The notes beneath the pieces are model-generated. The model was given only the letters and a program-made list of their open reading frames with translations, was not told the origin of the DNA and did no database searches. A DNA stretch of 64,000 nt from Cylicocyclus nassatus (taxonomy: Eukaryota > Nematoda > Chromadorea > Rhabditida > Strongylidae), in assembly GCA_958299035.1 (NCBI GenBank), contig CATQJL010000001.1:52440333-52504332 (forward strand). The letters run 5' to 3'. Below, piece by piece: positions 9,290-20,975 of the stretch (its first letter is position 1; the number at the start of each line of letters is the position of its first letter). Made by a program: the position numbers and the translations under genes.

Positions 9290-12200
9290 ATGAGGCTGGC
9301 GCAGTCGCTAGCAGCTGAAGATGTGAATCATACCTATGAATTCGCAGTTGAAGCTCGAGCGCCCGAACCGCTGAAACTTCTTCCATCACAGTTGTCCAGG
9401 CATGCGCTATCGAGTGAATTGTTAGTTTATTCTTTCGATTATATAATACTGGGCAAAAATCTGGGTTCTAGCGCGCGTGTATGTCGCCAGCCTATCGATG
9501 GTATGTACGTAATTCCCAGCGCCTGTGATCAGTTCAGTGAGTTCAGTTTTTCTTGGGTCATACTCCATGTTGGACTTTGTGTTCCAGCATGGTTTGGTCT
9601 ACTCTTCATTCGGCGGGGCATTTATGGAGGCGGTATTTTCCGTTTCAATGTGCGGATACCAAAAGATTTTCCCAATACCATAGCTCTTCCGGTCAGTCAC
9701 CTTCTTATACATTTTTTGGTGGTTAACCTATCGTAGTTTTGTACTCTTTTTTTCACTTTCTAAGCATTCTGTCCCAATCACTTTCATCTCCTTTTATATT
9801 GCTGCAGCTGTGCAGGAACGCAAATTTCTCCTATTCAGATAGGCAGAAAGTTTTCTATTAATCAACCGTTCTTCGTCAGAAACTCACCTTTTTGTTTTGA
9901 GGTGGTGAAATTCGATTTATTCATCTTTCATCCAAATATCGACCCGACGAGTCGTCGACCGGATCTCACCCGATACTTCCCTGATGGCTGGAAGAAAGAC
10001 AAGCATCACATTCAAAATGTTTTGCTTGTCGTTCAGGTATCGTGCGAAGCTTTCAATAATCCATAGTATATGAGTGTTACAGAGACTATTTTTCTCCTTT
10101 GATTTTGATCCAGAAACAAGTGCAAATCCTGCAGCGGCGACATTGTGGAGAGAGGACAAGGAGAAATTCAGGTTGCTTGGATTTTAAAGTGTTTTTCAAT
10201 TTCCCAACTCGAAATTTTTTTTCGTTATTGCTTCTCGCGCTTGTTATCTGCTTGATCGTAGTTTGAACTAGCAACAAATGTCGTTTACCGACAGAGAGTC
10301 AGTAGATCTTCGTCGAGTGGCAATTCTGCTTGACCTCTACCATTATTTTGACTTGTTATTGTAGCAAAGTTTCTAGCGAATGATACAGACGAAGAGTCCA
10401 ATTTAACCATGTGCATTTGTACCAGTACATCGAAGGCGCGGTCTGATGTGTATCTTAACAGCCCTTCAGTGCGTAAAATGCTTGGAACTGTAGGCATGCT
10501 ATATCGCGATGGTTCTTGAAAGTAGCGACTTCAATTTTACGTAAACGCTGCTCATTTGCTATGACAGTTCAGTCAGATCTAGCAGTCTGATTTTCAAGTT
10601 TTGCTTGTTTTTGTAGGTCCGTGGCCAAGAACTGCGTGAACCAGAGTCGAATGGAGGTATATGATGAGCCAGAAGACGCAAATGACCCAAATGTCTTGCG
10701 GTAGGTTCTTTCACTGTCGGTCGAACTGTCGGATGTAATTTTTTATGCTAATAGTTTCGCTTCCTCAAAGAAACTTCTGCCATCAGTAACCGATCAATCT
10801 ACTTATGGTCTCAAAAATATGATTTTTTGAAATAAATTGGCTTTATTTTTAAAAGCAGTTTTTGGGCAAAAAGTCGATATTTTGAGATTCTGTGCTTACC
10901 CGCGCCTATTCACTTTGCTGAATCCGAAAATCCACGCTAGAGAGCGCAAGTCGGCGAAAAAGGACTCTGAGGATGATGGAAGTCGTCAAGTGGGCGGGAT
11001 CTTCCCCACACTATGGTGATGGAAATCGTCAAGAGGGCGGGGTCTTCCGCACACTATGGATTCAGGCTCCCAGCTTCCGGAGCAATCTTGCCGGTCCCGA
11101 TTTCAAGTCACGCCTTCGCACTTCGCCCGTGCCGATGTCAGGGTTTAGGTAGTCAGGACAAAAAAAACATCAAAGAGGATGGCTTCTAGCCTGTTCTAAT
11201 TCATAGTAAAATTCTTGCGCAAACAATTCCATCCAAGCTCATTTCTTATGCTCTGGATGAACTCAAGGATATGGAGCGCTATTTGTCAATCTCCCGATTT
11301 TCATCAGAAGCTGGTTTACCTCTATATGCAGGCGTCCGATTGGGCAATGGGCGCTTGTCTATAACAATATGATAACCAGGGTCAAGCAAGGGGTGTGACA
11401 CACGATCGCTGGTCACGACCCCCCCCCCCCTGATTGCTGTCTTAAAGGCAGTGTCCGGGCAGAAACTCGACTTCTAAAAAATCAACTTATCTGGGGTTAT
11501 CCGCAACGCTGAATCCGAAAATCCACATCAGAAGGCGCGAAAACGGCGAGAACATGCATTTTCCAAGTCCTCACATTTCGAAATTTGGGGATCCCCGCCA
11601 AGCTAAGACGCAGAGGTTGCAAAGAGCGCACGGTTTTTAACTGTGGCGGCATACGTACTCTGCCGTCTGGCAGGAATTCAAACAGCTCGGAGGACCCCGC
11701 CCCAAGGCGTAAGTTTCCCCAATTTGCAATCGTTTTTCTTGCTTTAGGTCGAACGTTTTATGCTCGCAGTTGCGCGATGTTGTGTCTCAGGGGGGCTACT
11801 TTCACGTGGCAGAGAAATCTCAGAACCCCCATTTTGCCCGGACACTGCCTTTAATAAGACCCCCCCCCCTGAACTATACACTTGAGATAGCATTACTTGA
11901 AGGCCCTGTAATGGGCAACATATCCATAATTAGCATGTCAAATAACCCCTGTAGACAAAGTGTGAGCGAATTCTGAAGATTCAAGATACTAGGCTACCTA
12001 AGTGAAATGGTCAAATTCCAACATGGTTAACTTTGTTTCAAAGGTGAATTAGCTATCCGTTTTTGCACTCAAGACAAAGCACTACTCCTTCTTTGTCCAC
12101 CTCAGGAATCCCGCTTCAGAAGACCTCCAAACTGTGGAATTAGAAGCCAACCAAAATCTCGTTTTCCCCATTTTTCGCTTTTGATCGCTGTGCTTTCACC

Positions 12201-15200
12201 AAATATTACTCAGAGCTAAGAAGACGAATCAGGCTCAAATCACTCCTGTGAAATCTACGAGGTCTAGGCTATCTATTCATATAGATACTGTCCGCTAAAA
12301 TTGTTTTTTTTTTGATATAGTTGATGGGGTGCGGTACACCCCTTTAAAAGCTGCGGCCGCCGCAGCTTCTAAGGGGGTGTGCCGCACCCCATTAACTATA
12401 TGAAAAAAACATTTTTAGCGAACGCTATATATATGAATCGATAGCCTAGACCTTGTAGATTCCACAGGAGTGATTTGAGCCTGATTCGTCTTCTTAGCTC
12501 TGAGTAATATTTGGTGAAAGCACAGCGATCAAAAGCGAAAAATGGGGAAAACGAGATTTTGGTTGGCTTCTAATTCCACAGTTTGGAGGTCTTCTGAAGC
12601 GGGATTCCTGAGGTGGACAAAGAAGGAGTAGTGCTTTGTCTTGAGTGCAAAAACGGATAGCTAATTCACCTTTGAAACAAAGTTAACCATGTTGGAATTT
12701 GACCATTTCACTTAGGTAGCCTAGTATCTTGAATCTTCAGAATTCGCTCACACTTTGTCTACGGGAATTATTTGACATGCTAATTATGGATGGGATACGA
12801 ATATCATGTTATCACTATTATCAGATTACCCAACTACGACCCCCTCCCCTTTTGACTCCTCAATACGACCCCCCAGGTGTGGCGTGCCGCACCCCACGCT
12901 TGACCCTGATGATAACGCTCGATCAGATATCAGGAGATACATCGCACTTGTTTTTTCAGACCCGTTCTGATTTTCAGCTTTTTTGCAAATCATTCATTTC
13001 ATTGAACAAACTATGAAGCCGAGACTTGCATCTGCATGGAAATCCGAGATTTGGGGCTAAATTTGCTTAATGTCACTCGGATCTTACAATTAAGACGCTC
13101 AGCTAGTGCCGAACTGTATGCTATCCTAACGCACTGTTTTCCCTAATGTTCTTTTTGATTGAGAAGTTTCTTGTTGTGAAAAGATGTAAAAAAATGCAGT
13201 CATTTCCAGTTTAGGAAAGCCCTTTGCAGAGAAGGCTGAATGCTCTTTTCTAAAACTTCCAAATTTTGAAATATATTGAACCGGTGGTAGTCGGAGGGTG
13301 CTTCTCGTTCATATTCTTAAGACATGATGGTCCAGCAGATTTAATCATGTTTCGTGTCCATTTTTCATCATGTCTGTAGAAATCACTTGTCATTGTGAGA
13401 AGTGTTAGAACAGGCGTGAGCTCTAGCATTGATCTCGCACTTACAACGTTATGCGTGTTGGATTTGTCGCACTCAACAAGCCGGTTGAGTTTTGAGAATA
13501 AAAGAAAGAGTAGGGGACTAGTCTGAAGGTACATTCACTTTTTTCTTTGGCACAAGTTTGATTGCTCGCTTTTTCACCTTGTAAACCTGCTACCGTAGAG
13601 CCAGACAATCATAGAATTGCTGCGTATAAGTAAATCTTGGGAAGCTCAGTCTTTTCTTGTGTATCTGAATTCTGATGTTACAAACGCAAAACTCATGTTG
13701 ACGTAGACTGTATGTCTCCTTTTTGTAAAACCTTGGCATGCTTTGTAGATATTGTTCAACTGTTTTAAGCCGTAATAGGTTTTTAAAGGAACATGTCGGG
13801 CAGTAAATAAAGTGTTCCTTCAAAAACCTGTTACGGCTTAAAACAGTTGAACAATATCTCTGTTGACGGTTTTTTTTTTCAAACGCATTTAGACCCTACG
13901 CCATGTGAAAGCGGGATTACCGGTAGCAGGAAATTTCCACATCCACCAAAATAAGCATGTCCTGGTATCTTTTTTGTTAAGTTGCCTAGGTGACTTCGCA
14001 TTTCCATAGCAGCTTATCTCTTCAAATTGTTTGATTGTTGTTAGGCATAGCTTGTCGGAAAACTAACTGAAGACTAGCAATTATTCAAGCGATTATTTCG
14101 TGACTAGCATTTTCGCCATTGCGTGACTGGTCATGCAGAAATCATCCGCTCATGCCATTTGAAGGATTACTTTGCCTGGCGTTCAGCCGCAGATCTGCTT
14201 CGTTCTATGCGCTCTGCTCATTCCACGTACCTATCGTATTGTTTTGTTTGAAATACAAAAACACCAAAAATCTAGTCCTAAAAATTCTGTCATGAAAACA
14301 ATGTTGTAGGTTATCGCAGCAGGTGAACACTTGAATGCTAGCCATCTTTTATTGGAGCAAAGTTAGTTCAGCCAACGTCCTCAATTACTTAGCTTGAACA
14401 ACATAGGGCCTGAAGACACCAGAAACCATCTAATCCGTTGAGAATTGGAACTTTATTTCAAGAAATCCAGAGTTCCCCAGTCGCTACATGACACAAAACT
14501 CCTGGGAATAACTGTATTTTCTCATGCCGCTCCATCTCAAGCGGTCCTGATTTTCTCATACATGTAGTTAACTACTACAAATATTGAAAGTACAAACACT
14601 TTCCCGTGTTTCCCGCCAGTACCTGAAAACTTTCAGTTCTAGACAATCCAAGCAAAATTCTTCAAAAGGAGCGCTTTGAGTTTGAAAATCTGTGTTCAAG
14701 CTAATTATCTCTTCTCTTTTAGAATGCCGCACAAAGATTATGATAGATGATCTGTATTCATCCTTAAAATTGCCGCTAGAAGTTTGGGTATCTAGAAATC
14801 GAATCTAGAAATAGCTAAAAATTCTGAATGCTGCTCAGTAATAGATGCAATTTTACTTGAATCACACAAATTTTAAGAAAACTCGAAAACAGACTGTATG
14901 GACCATATCGTACATACTTCATTCTTGTCTTCTATGGTTGTTTTTGTTTTTTTTTCGTCCGATAGAAGATAAAAATTCTTTTCTAGGCTTCTTCTATAGT
15001 TGTTTTGGTTTTTCGTTCGATAGAAGGGCATAGAAAAATTCTTTTCTAGGCTAACTCCCTGGGATCCCTCACTTCACGAACAAGTTCGTGATCGTATGAT
15101 GCTGCTAGGAGGTACGTCTGGAAATGGGGTGCAATGGGAAAAAGCAGGAAAGAATAGCGGCACTCAAGGAGTTGGTGCAGGACTGTCTTGGTTGGACACT

Positions 15201-15610
15201 GACGCAATGACTTACATGACCGAGTCGGCGAAAGAAGTATGTTGTTCCCGCGGTGAATTTGTAAAGTGTAATTTAATTATATTTCAGTTGGAGTACCCAG
15301 AAATCGATCATAGTGGAAGTGCAGAGCGGGATCGTGTCATACATGGAATAGAGCGGCTGGACTTGAGCGGCGTGCAGCCTGAAAATGATACTGGAGAAAG
15401 CGAGCGCAGCGAGGTGCTAATGTTGATTCCTCTGCTAAACCTTTTTTCGCGCAATGTTCCTTCCAGCTGTCGTTGGATCCAGTGTCCCTGCCCTCGACAG
15501 CTTCGTTCTCATCACCAGGACATCGCAAACTTGAAAGAACGAACGGTCATATGGAATCCGCAAATACACAGTCTTCGTCTGGTGAAGCTGAAGAAGTCAC
15601 TGATTGCTAG
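9290..15610 (+). CDS. AKTIP: AKTIP/FTS-type inactive ubiquitin E2 variant
   Basis: There are eight exons: 9290-9536, 9588-9691, 9902-10036, 10083-10171, 10617-10700, 15050-15236, 15288-15413 and 15467-15610. Phases agree at all seven junctions, giving about 371 aa. Recognisable AKTIP segments in order are WFGLLFIRRGIYGGGIFRF, IFHPNIDPTS, FPDGWKKDKHHIQNVLLVVQ, NPAAATLWREDKEKFRSV, LTPWDPSLHEQVRDRMM and AGLSWLDTDAM. After HPN the E2 catalytic cysteine position holds no cysteine, as in AKTIP. Known AKTIP joins Hook proteins and FHIP (the FHF complex) to link vesicles to dynein. The N-terminus (about 60 aa) and C-terminal tail (about 90 aa) are divergent, so the start is tentative: ATG 9290 follows an acceptor-like TTTTATAG. 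A possible AATAAA is at 15755. Confidence 0.9.
11377..12908. mobile_element. hAT-like fold-back element with 8-bp target duplication
   Basis: The ends CAGGGTCAAGC and GCTTGACCCTG are inverted, and ATGATAAC duplicates on both sides (11369-11376 and 12909-12916). Both features fit hAT superfamily elements. The arms (about 11880-12355 and 12356-12850) are near-perfect inverted copies meeting at GCTGCGGCCGCCGCAGC. There is no transposase frame, so movement would need a transposase from elsewhere. A 405-bp element is nested in the left arm. Confidence 0.9.
11446..11850. mobile_element. TTAA-flanked MITE, AGGCAGTGTCCGGGCA family
   Basis: The element starts AGGCAGTGTCCGGGCA and ends with the exact inverse, with TTAA on both sides (11442-11445, 11851-11854). 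It is nested in the hAT-like element. Related copies lie at 4970-5322, 10840-11060, 26822-27218 and 61880-62705. TTAA duplications are typical of piggyBac-type transposition, but the terminal sequence is not the usual piggyBac start, so the superfamily stays open. Confidence 0.85.
13748..13858. mobile_element. 111-bp hairpin MITE in the AKTIP intron
   Basis: GATATTGTTCAACTGTTTTA at 13748 is mirrored by TAAAACAGTTGAACAATATC ending at 13858. The arms are about 46 bp with few mismatches around a loop of about 18 bp. There is no coding content. Confidence 0.8.
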
Positions 15611-15868
15611 ACCGACGTTTGACTAGGCATAAGAAACGCTGTATTTATCCTTCTGTATTTATCCACGCGCTATTTATGTTATTTGGTAAGGGTTTATCTC
15701 ATGATGTGTGAATGGCTGTGTACTTCTCTGTAGCTTTAGAACGGGTATCAAGGAAATAAAGTCGGTTGATATAACATGATATAAAAGAACAGTGCGGTAG
15801 CTTTTCTCATTTCTTAGTACTTGTAGTCTTCAGTCTGGTTGCTGATGCATCACGCTCACCAGTGTGGA

Positions 15869-16528
15869 ATGGAGGAGGCAGGAGATGATGTGAGTGAAAG
15901 CATATCTGTCGCTCATATTACAGGAATTGAAGTGGAGAAAATGGCTACAGCAAAGCAGTACAGTGTTCCGTCATTTTCTGCTCTTGATTCACATATTAGA
16001 CTCTTGCTATAAACACTTTTCAACAGGACAGCACAGGACCGCAATGTCATAATTGTTGGATTGGAGACTAAGCAGTAGTGATGTTTCGGAAGACCGTGTT
16101 CTAAAGAGCAATCAGTCTTACGATATCCACATCTGTATTCACGTGTCGTATAGCTCCAGCACAGAATTATCTTTTTGGTCATATTCTCCTCTTAACATCC
16201 GCGACTTTTTGATGGTTATTCGTAGATGCTCCGGCTGCGAGTTCTAGGTGCAGAGGTCGGATTCAGCTAATTCTCAGTTGGCCCATCTTCTCCGCAAACG
16301 TCTGCCCATCTCGTCGGTGGTTCTTCCAAAAGGGATGTTTGGCAAGGAATCGATTCCGAAGACGGGGCCTTTCGTATGTGTACCACGAAGTCCGACGACC
16401 TGTCATGTAACTTTCAGAATACCGCGCTCGAGAGCTCTGTGGGTAATCCGTACAGCTTTCTACGTGGCTTGGGTGTCGGCTCAAGTCTCAGCTGCGTAAC
16501 AAAGCGCTACGAAAGCTGTCAAGTCTAG
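15869..16528 (+). CDS. possible small gene directly downstream of AKTIP, unrecognised
   Basis: ATG 15869 opens MEEAGDDVSESISVAHITG..., and a donor at 15958 joins in frame to an acceptor at 16027 (TAQDRNVIIVGLETK). A terminal exon at 16278-16528 reads ...DVWQGIDSEDGAFRMCTTKSDD... to ESCQV and a stop. A segment between (16076 on, SSDVSEDRVLKSNQSYDIH) may be another exon. I could not find a phase-consistent join of all parts. The start is about 110 bp after the AKTIP AATAAA, behind a CTTCAG acceptor, spacing typical of nematode operons. No family is recognised. Confidence 0.4.
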
Positions 16529-16557
16529 CTGATGTGCTCGAACTCAGACAGTCGACG

Positions 16558-16712
16558 GCATACCTCCGGAGCAGAAATGGCCGAGCCGCGGGGTTTCCCC
16601 AGCGGGGGATTGCCACTCGTGCTCCGGAGCCTTCCCATTTGTGCTCCGGGGACCTCGCATTTGTGCGCCGGACCCCTCCGATTTTCTGCTCCGCAAGTCT
16701 GCCGCGGCATAC
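16558..16712. repeat. degenerate tandem array of CTCCGGAG-containing units
   Basis: Units of about 24-30 bp of the type TCCCATTTGTGCTCCGGRGA are repeated, with an inverted unit (CTCCGGAGCAGAAATGG) at the left end. The same array with the same inverted unit recurs at 18838-18998, on the other side of the plexin exons. Confidence 0.75.
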
Positions 16713-16983
16713 TGTAACTAGCCCTAATTGAGCTCCAAACCCCAATTTTGTCTCTAAACCCCACCCAAATTAGCGAATACGACCCCCCCCCCCCCCGGGT
16801 AGGACTTCAGCGCGACCCTCACCCCCGTACTTACCCCCTCCCTCTCACTCCTAGCGTTTGTAGATAGAAAATAGAAGAATGAAGACAAAACGAAACATTT
16901 ATTTTAGATTGACTGCAAAACTGAAAATAACTGTACTGAAAATTGCAGTTGTTTTGATTTGCATCCAATTCTGTTTGTGCCAG

Positions 16984-17395
16984 ATGTGATGAGATGCAGT
17001 TCGATCACTACGGGCTTGGTTATCGGGAGAAACAGCTCCGGTCGAGTTCAACGTTGTGTGGTCCTCGAGCGATTCTTCCAGAAAACACATTCTGGATGAC
17101 ATTGGTGGAGTGGCCGTGGAGGTTAATCGGAATTTTTTTAGTGATAGTTGTCGTAATTTGTGGTTTCTCCAGGTTTATAAGTGCAAAAGCTCTTGCATCG
17201 AACTGTGGCCGATGTCTTACGCTGAATGCTGAAAAGTATGAATGTGGCTGGTGTGTTATAGACAACAGATGTGCTAGACCAATGGCATGCTTGGCAAGAT
17301 CACCACAAGATTGGGTGAATAGCACACAGCTGTGTGCAAATCCAGCTAATGAAGACTTCAGTCCTAAAAATGGACCCGTCGGTGGAAAAACGAAG
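16984..17395 (+). pseudogene. second, opposite-facing copy of two plexin exons
   Basis: Exon B' (16984-17121) and exon C' (17173-17395) repeat the minus-strand plexin exons at about 17700-17822 and 17512-17648, in reverse orientation. In C' one extra base (TGCAAAAGC against TGCGAAGC) breaks the frame just before the cysteine-rich PSI motif. Beyond the shared part, C' continues through DWVNSTQLCANP and FSPKNGPVGGKTK, the end of PSI and start of the next IPT domain, which the minus copy lacks. The acceptor of B' (TGTGCCAG) is intact here but altered in the minus copy. It is either a broken duplicate or one half of a gene cut by an inversion. Confidence 0.7.
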
Positions 17396-17511
17396 GTTAG
17401 GTCTACTGCTGCTGCGTTCACCTGTGGAATTGTCGCTTTTACTAGCGAGAAAGTACTATCAGGTGGGGTGACCATGTGTAATGGGACTAGTGAACCAGTA
17501 ACTAAACATAC

Positions 17512-18277
17512 CTTGCCAGGCATCTTGCCAAGCATGCCATTGGTCTGACACATGTGTTGTCTATAACACACCAGCCACATTCATACTTTTCAGCATTCAG
17601 CGTAAGACATCGGCCACAGTTCGATGCAAGAGCTTCGCACTTATAAACCTGGAAAAACCACAAATTACGACATCTATCACTAAAAAAATTCCGACTAACC
17701 TCCACGGCCACTCCACCAATGCTATCCAGAATGTGTTTTCTGGAAGAATCGCTCGAGGACCACACAACGTTGAACTCGACCGGAGCTGTTCCTCCCGATA
17801 ACCAAGCCCGTAGTGATCGAACTGCATCTCATCACAAGCACAAACAGAATTGGATGCAAAATCAAAACAATTGCAATTTTCCTTATATCACATTGTCGTC
17901 GAATGTCCCCCGACAGCAGGTTTTTCGCGTTTAACGTTTCCTACTTTGAAGTGACATCGAAAATCCGTCATGAAGATCGGATCGAGGTTTTGGACCTTAC
18001 AAATCCAAGCTCAAAAATGAGCACTTCGTAGAATGTACCACTCACCTTCACTGTGATATCTCTCCTTTCACCTGCAGCTACGTAAAGTTTGGTTTGCGGT
18101 GCGAGTACGTGGACATTTCTGTGGACCTTTTCTCCTATAGTGACACTCACGCTGGAGTGCAAATTTGAAGGCTTTTCTATCATCAGAAACAAGGACACAG
18201 ACTTTCCCTGCATATTATGACTTTGTGCAAAGTCTGAGAACTTGGAATCTCGAAAAAAATGTGAATTTCTTGAGCGC
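17512..18277 (-). CDS. plexin extracellular-region exons (partial)
   Basis: Minus-strand exons, in transcript order, are 18277-18046, 17995-17892 (end tentative), about 17822-17700 and 17648-17512. Plexin-type stretches are FRDSKFSDFAQSHNMQGKSV, HVLAPQTKLYVAAGERRD, APVEFNVVW, VYKCEALASNCGRC and KYECGWCVIDNTC (PSI). Plexins are transmembrane semaphorin receptors in axon guidance and morphogenesis. Only a PSI/IPT part is present, with no Sema domain, membrane segment or GAP domain in the window. In the third exon the early frame (CDEMQFDHYGLGY) and the late frame (VEFNVVW) differ by one base in both copies. The last exon ends early at a GTATGT instead of finishing PSI. It could be a disrupted gene or an assembly fault. 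Confidence 0.75.
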
Positions 18278-18447
18278 CTGTCACAATTTCTAACAGGTAG
18301 ACGAGACGAGTAGACGATATACTGAAAAATGTGAAAGAGTTGCATGAACTTGCATAGCAGATCTGCATTTAGCAAGAATGCGACAGACTAACCGTATAAG
18401 ATATTCCCTGAGACAGAGCCAAGCAGTGTACGGATAATTCAGCATCA

Positions 18448-18615
<168 letters not shown>

Positions 18616-18837
18616 CTAAGTGCATCCGCACGAAAACCTAAAACCTGAAACCTGAAAAGAAGGAGATGAACAAATAAACGCCAACGCGCCGACGAGGAAC
18701 ACGAAAAACCAAAAAAAGAAAAAAAAAGAAAAACGAGCGCGAAAGAACGACAAAAAAGAGTAAGACGAGAGTGACGGCAACTTATTTTCGAAAATGCTAA
18801 ACTGCGTATCACAGCAAATTGACTGCGTACATATATG

Positions 18838-18998
18838 TGCGCCCGACCCCTCCCATTTTGTGCTCCGGAGGCCTCCCATTTTGTGCTCCGGAGACCCCCC
18901 ATTTGTGCTCCGGAGACCTCCCATTTTCTGCTCCGTAGGTGCCCCAAATCTGGCGTACCTCCGGAGCAGAAATGGCGTACTTTTGGAGCAGATCCGGA
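18838..18998. repeat. second CTCCGGAG tandem array, beyond the plexin exons
   Basis: At least four units of about 23 bp (TCCCATTTTGTGCTCCGGAG plus a few bases) run from 18848 to 18940, followed by an inverted unit CTCCGGAGCAGAAATGG. Long open frames on both strands here are products of the repeat. Confidence 0.85.
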
Positions 18999-19014
18999 GA
19001 AGGGTCCCACTCAC

Positions 19015-20975
19015 CTGCCGGTGACGTCACCGTGACCTACAAGAAGGGACCGCCCCCTCGCCCCGCTCTCATTGGTCAACTGGGTCCGCCGCGGCTCTGC
19101 CAGATTTCGACTGTCCGGCGCGACTACGGCACCGATTGTCTGAGAAGCTTCGAATTTGTTAGCTGATCGGTGGCTTCCTTCAAAGGCGAAGGCGGCCCAT
19201 TCTCCTCTTTTTCGTTTGCTAAATCTTTCCCTCAGATCTTCGTTCATAAAATTTTCTAGATATATGTAAAAAGATGTCTCCATGATGAGTGTGCCTTCCA
19301 TTTCCCGTTCCGCACCTTCGCAAAGGCGTTCTTCATGAACTGATTCTATTTACTTGCGTCTTCTGCCCTACTTCGTTTAATTCTTTTCATCGTCTCTGCG
19401 TCAGTATACTGCTTGAAAGAGGAACGATATTGAAACAAAGCAAGGGGTTCGAATTTCTTTTCAACTCATAGGACTCTCGATTCCCAATTTCACCCACTGT
19501 AAGGACGCGGTGGCCAGCTTTGGCTAGATTTTGCCTCCCTGTCGGACTCCTTTCCCAAATGGGATGGTCAGAGGTGATAGTATAACTGCATCGTCGTTGT
19601 ACAGACTTTGTAGCAGTGCCTGATCTCAAGCTTTCCCAAGTCGGTTCCATACCTTGATCGACTAGCGCTGAAGGATGGCATCGGTTTCGGCGCTGTCAAT
19701 GGCTTTTCGTAGTTGATAAAGGCTAGAACCAGAGGCAGGCAGTGCTCCTATCATTCTTCTATGACCTTCGAAATGTTTGATCCATGCAGCCGAATTTTGC
19801 GAAATCCAGAGTTGTTGGGACTGGGCTTTATCCAGTGTCCTAGAATATTCGTGAAAAACTATAACAACTCAGCGGGCATATTGGACGATAACTTCGAAAG
19901 TCTCTTTCGCTCTTCTTGAAGAGAAGGACGGTTCTGGAAGTTCTCCGCTGGTCGGGACTCCTTTCCTTCCGAATGTAAGATGTTAGAATGCGACGTAAAA
20001 TTCTCGTGTATACATGTCCTCCTGCTCGCAGAATTTCGACGGGAAGTGATCTGCGCTTGGACATCCTCGTGGTCTGAATTGCGTTGCGCACTTTAGCAGA
20101 TGGTACTTCTCCAGTGACATCAACGGACATCGGCACGGATGTTGATGAGCGCAAGAGATTGGTGTAAAAGCTTTTCGCGATAGATTCCATCTTATATCGA
20201 GAAGAAGTCGAATTTCTTTCTTCGTTCAATAGTGCAGCCAGCGGTACGTGATAATCACAGATGTCCCTCGGCACTTTTAAGACTTCGTCTTCCTTCTGCT
20301 GCTTCCTCTATCTTGGCTTGCCTGTACTTCCTGGGATCCTACTGCAAAGCTGTTCTACAACTGTCGTTGGCTATCAATCGCTGGAGATGACTTGCACCCG
20401 GATCTTGCGGCACTGTGGCAGACCTTCTCTCCTTTCGACTGTCGTACTCTTCGCTCGAAGGAAGCGGTGACGGAGCCACCGGAGACGGGTGGAACTGCTA
20501 CATCAAGTAACCTCCATTTTTTATGGGAAAATCATGCGGAGGAGAGAAGCTTAACGAAACGGTTGCCATTTTCGTTCCTTAACCCACTCCAAATTTCCAA
20601 TAACAATATCCTTATTCTCCTTCTAATGACATGTCGACTCATTGGGGTTTCTCGCAACAAACTTGTCGGTGAACTTCTTGTTGCGAACTATTCACGCCAT
20701 AGTGGAAAGCCCATTTTTCATTCATCAGCTGCTGATATAGAAGTAGCAGTTGAAGATGCTGATGATCTTCTGACGTAGATGGAGGCTTGAGATGACCAGA
20801 GGAGAAGGTGAAGTTGAAGCTCGTGACATCCGCACTCCGTGCGCAAACCCACTTTATGACTGAAAGTCGGTTTTGTGGCCATTTTGGTTAATAGAGTGGC
20901 TTCTTCCTGGGGGTGCAGATCGCTGTGTAGTCCGTTATATTTTTCGCATCGCTGCGGCGAGATATCCGTCAAGAA
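19015..20975 (-). mobile_element. degenerate RTE-type LINE (reverse transcriptase remains)
   Basis: Read on the minus strand from 20975 downward, fragments follow the usual RTE order: an N-terminal region; then EILRAGGHVYTRILRRILTS, RSPDQRRTSRTVLLFKK and FRSYRPICPLS (20274-19840); then FINYEK and SALVDQG (19720-19650); then MNEDLRERFSKRKRGEWAAF (about 19255-19195). Frameshifts and stops separate all blocks, and the YADD catalytic box was not found intact. It is a dead copy. Confidence 0.8.

Larger units (their letters stand above)
10701..15049 (+). other. 4.35-kb repeat-filled intron of the AKTIP gene
   Basis: The intron starts GTAGGT and ends TTTTCTAG, where other introns of this gene are 46-445 bp. 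It holds an AGGCAGTG-like fragment at about 10840-11060, the hAT-like element 11377-12908 with a nested insertion, and a 111-bp hairpin MITE at 13748-13858. Just before the acceptor, the block CGATAGAAGG...TTCTTTTCTAGGCT occurs twice (about 14955-14990 and 15015-15050), so a decoy acceptor lies about 60 bp upstream of the used one. Confidence 0.85.

Noticed and set aside
9051..9389. 112-codon minus-strand open frame
   Set aside because: It overlaps the 5' exon of AKTIP and shows no recognised motif or splice support.
17020..17580. 186-codon minus-strand open frame
   Set aside because: It is antisense to the plus-copy plexin exons and crosses into the other copy; the plexin reading is far better supported.
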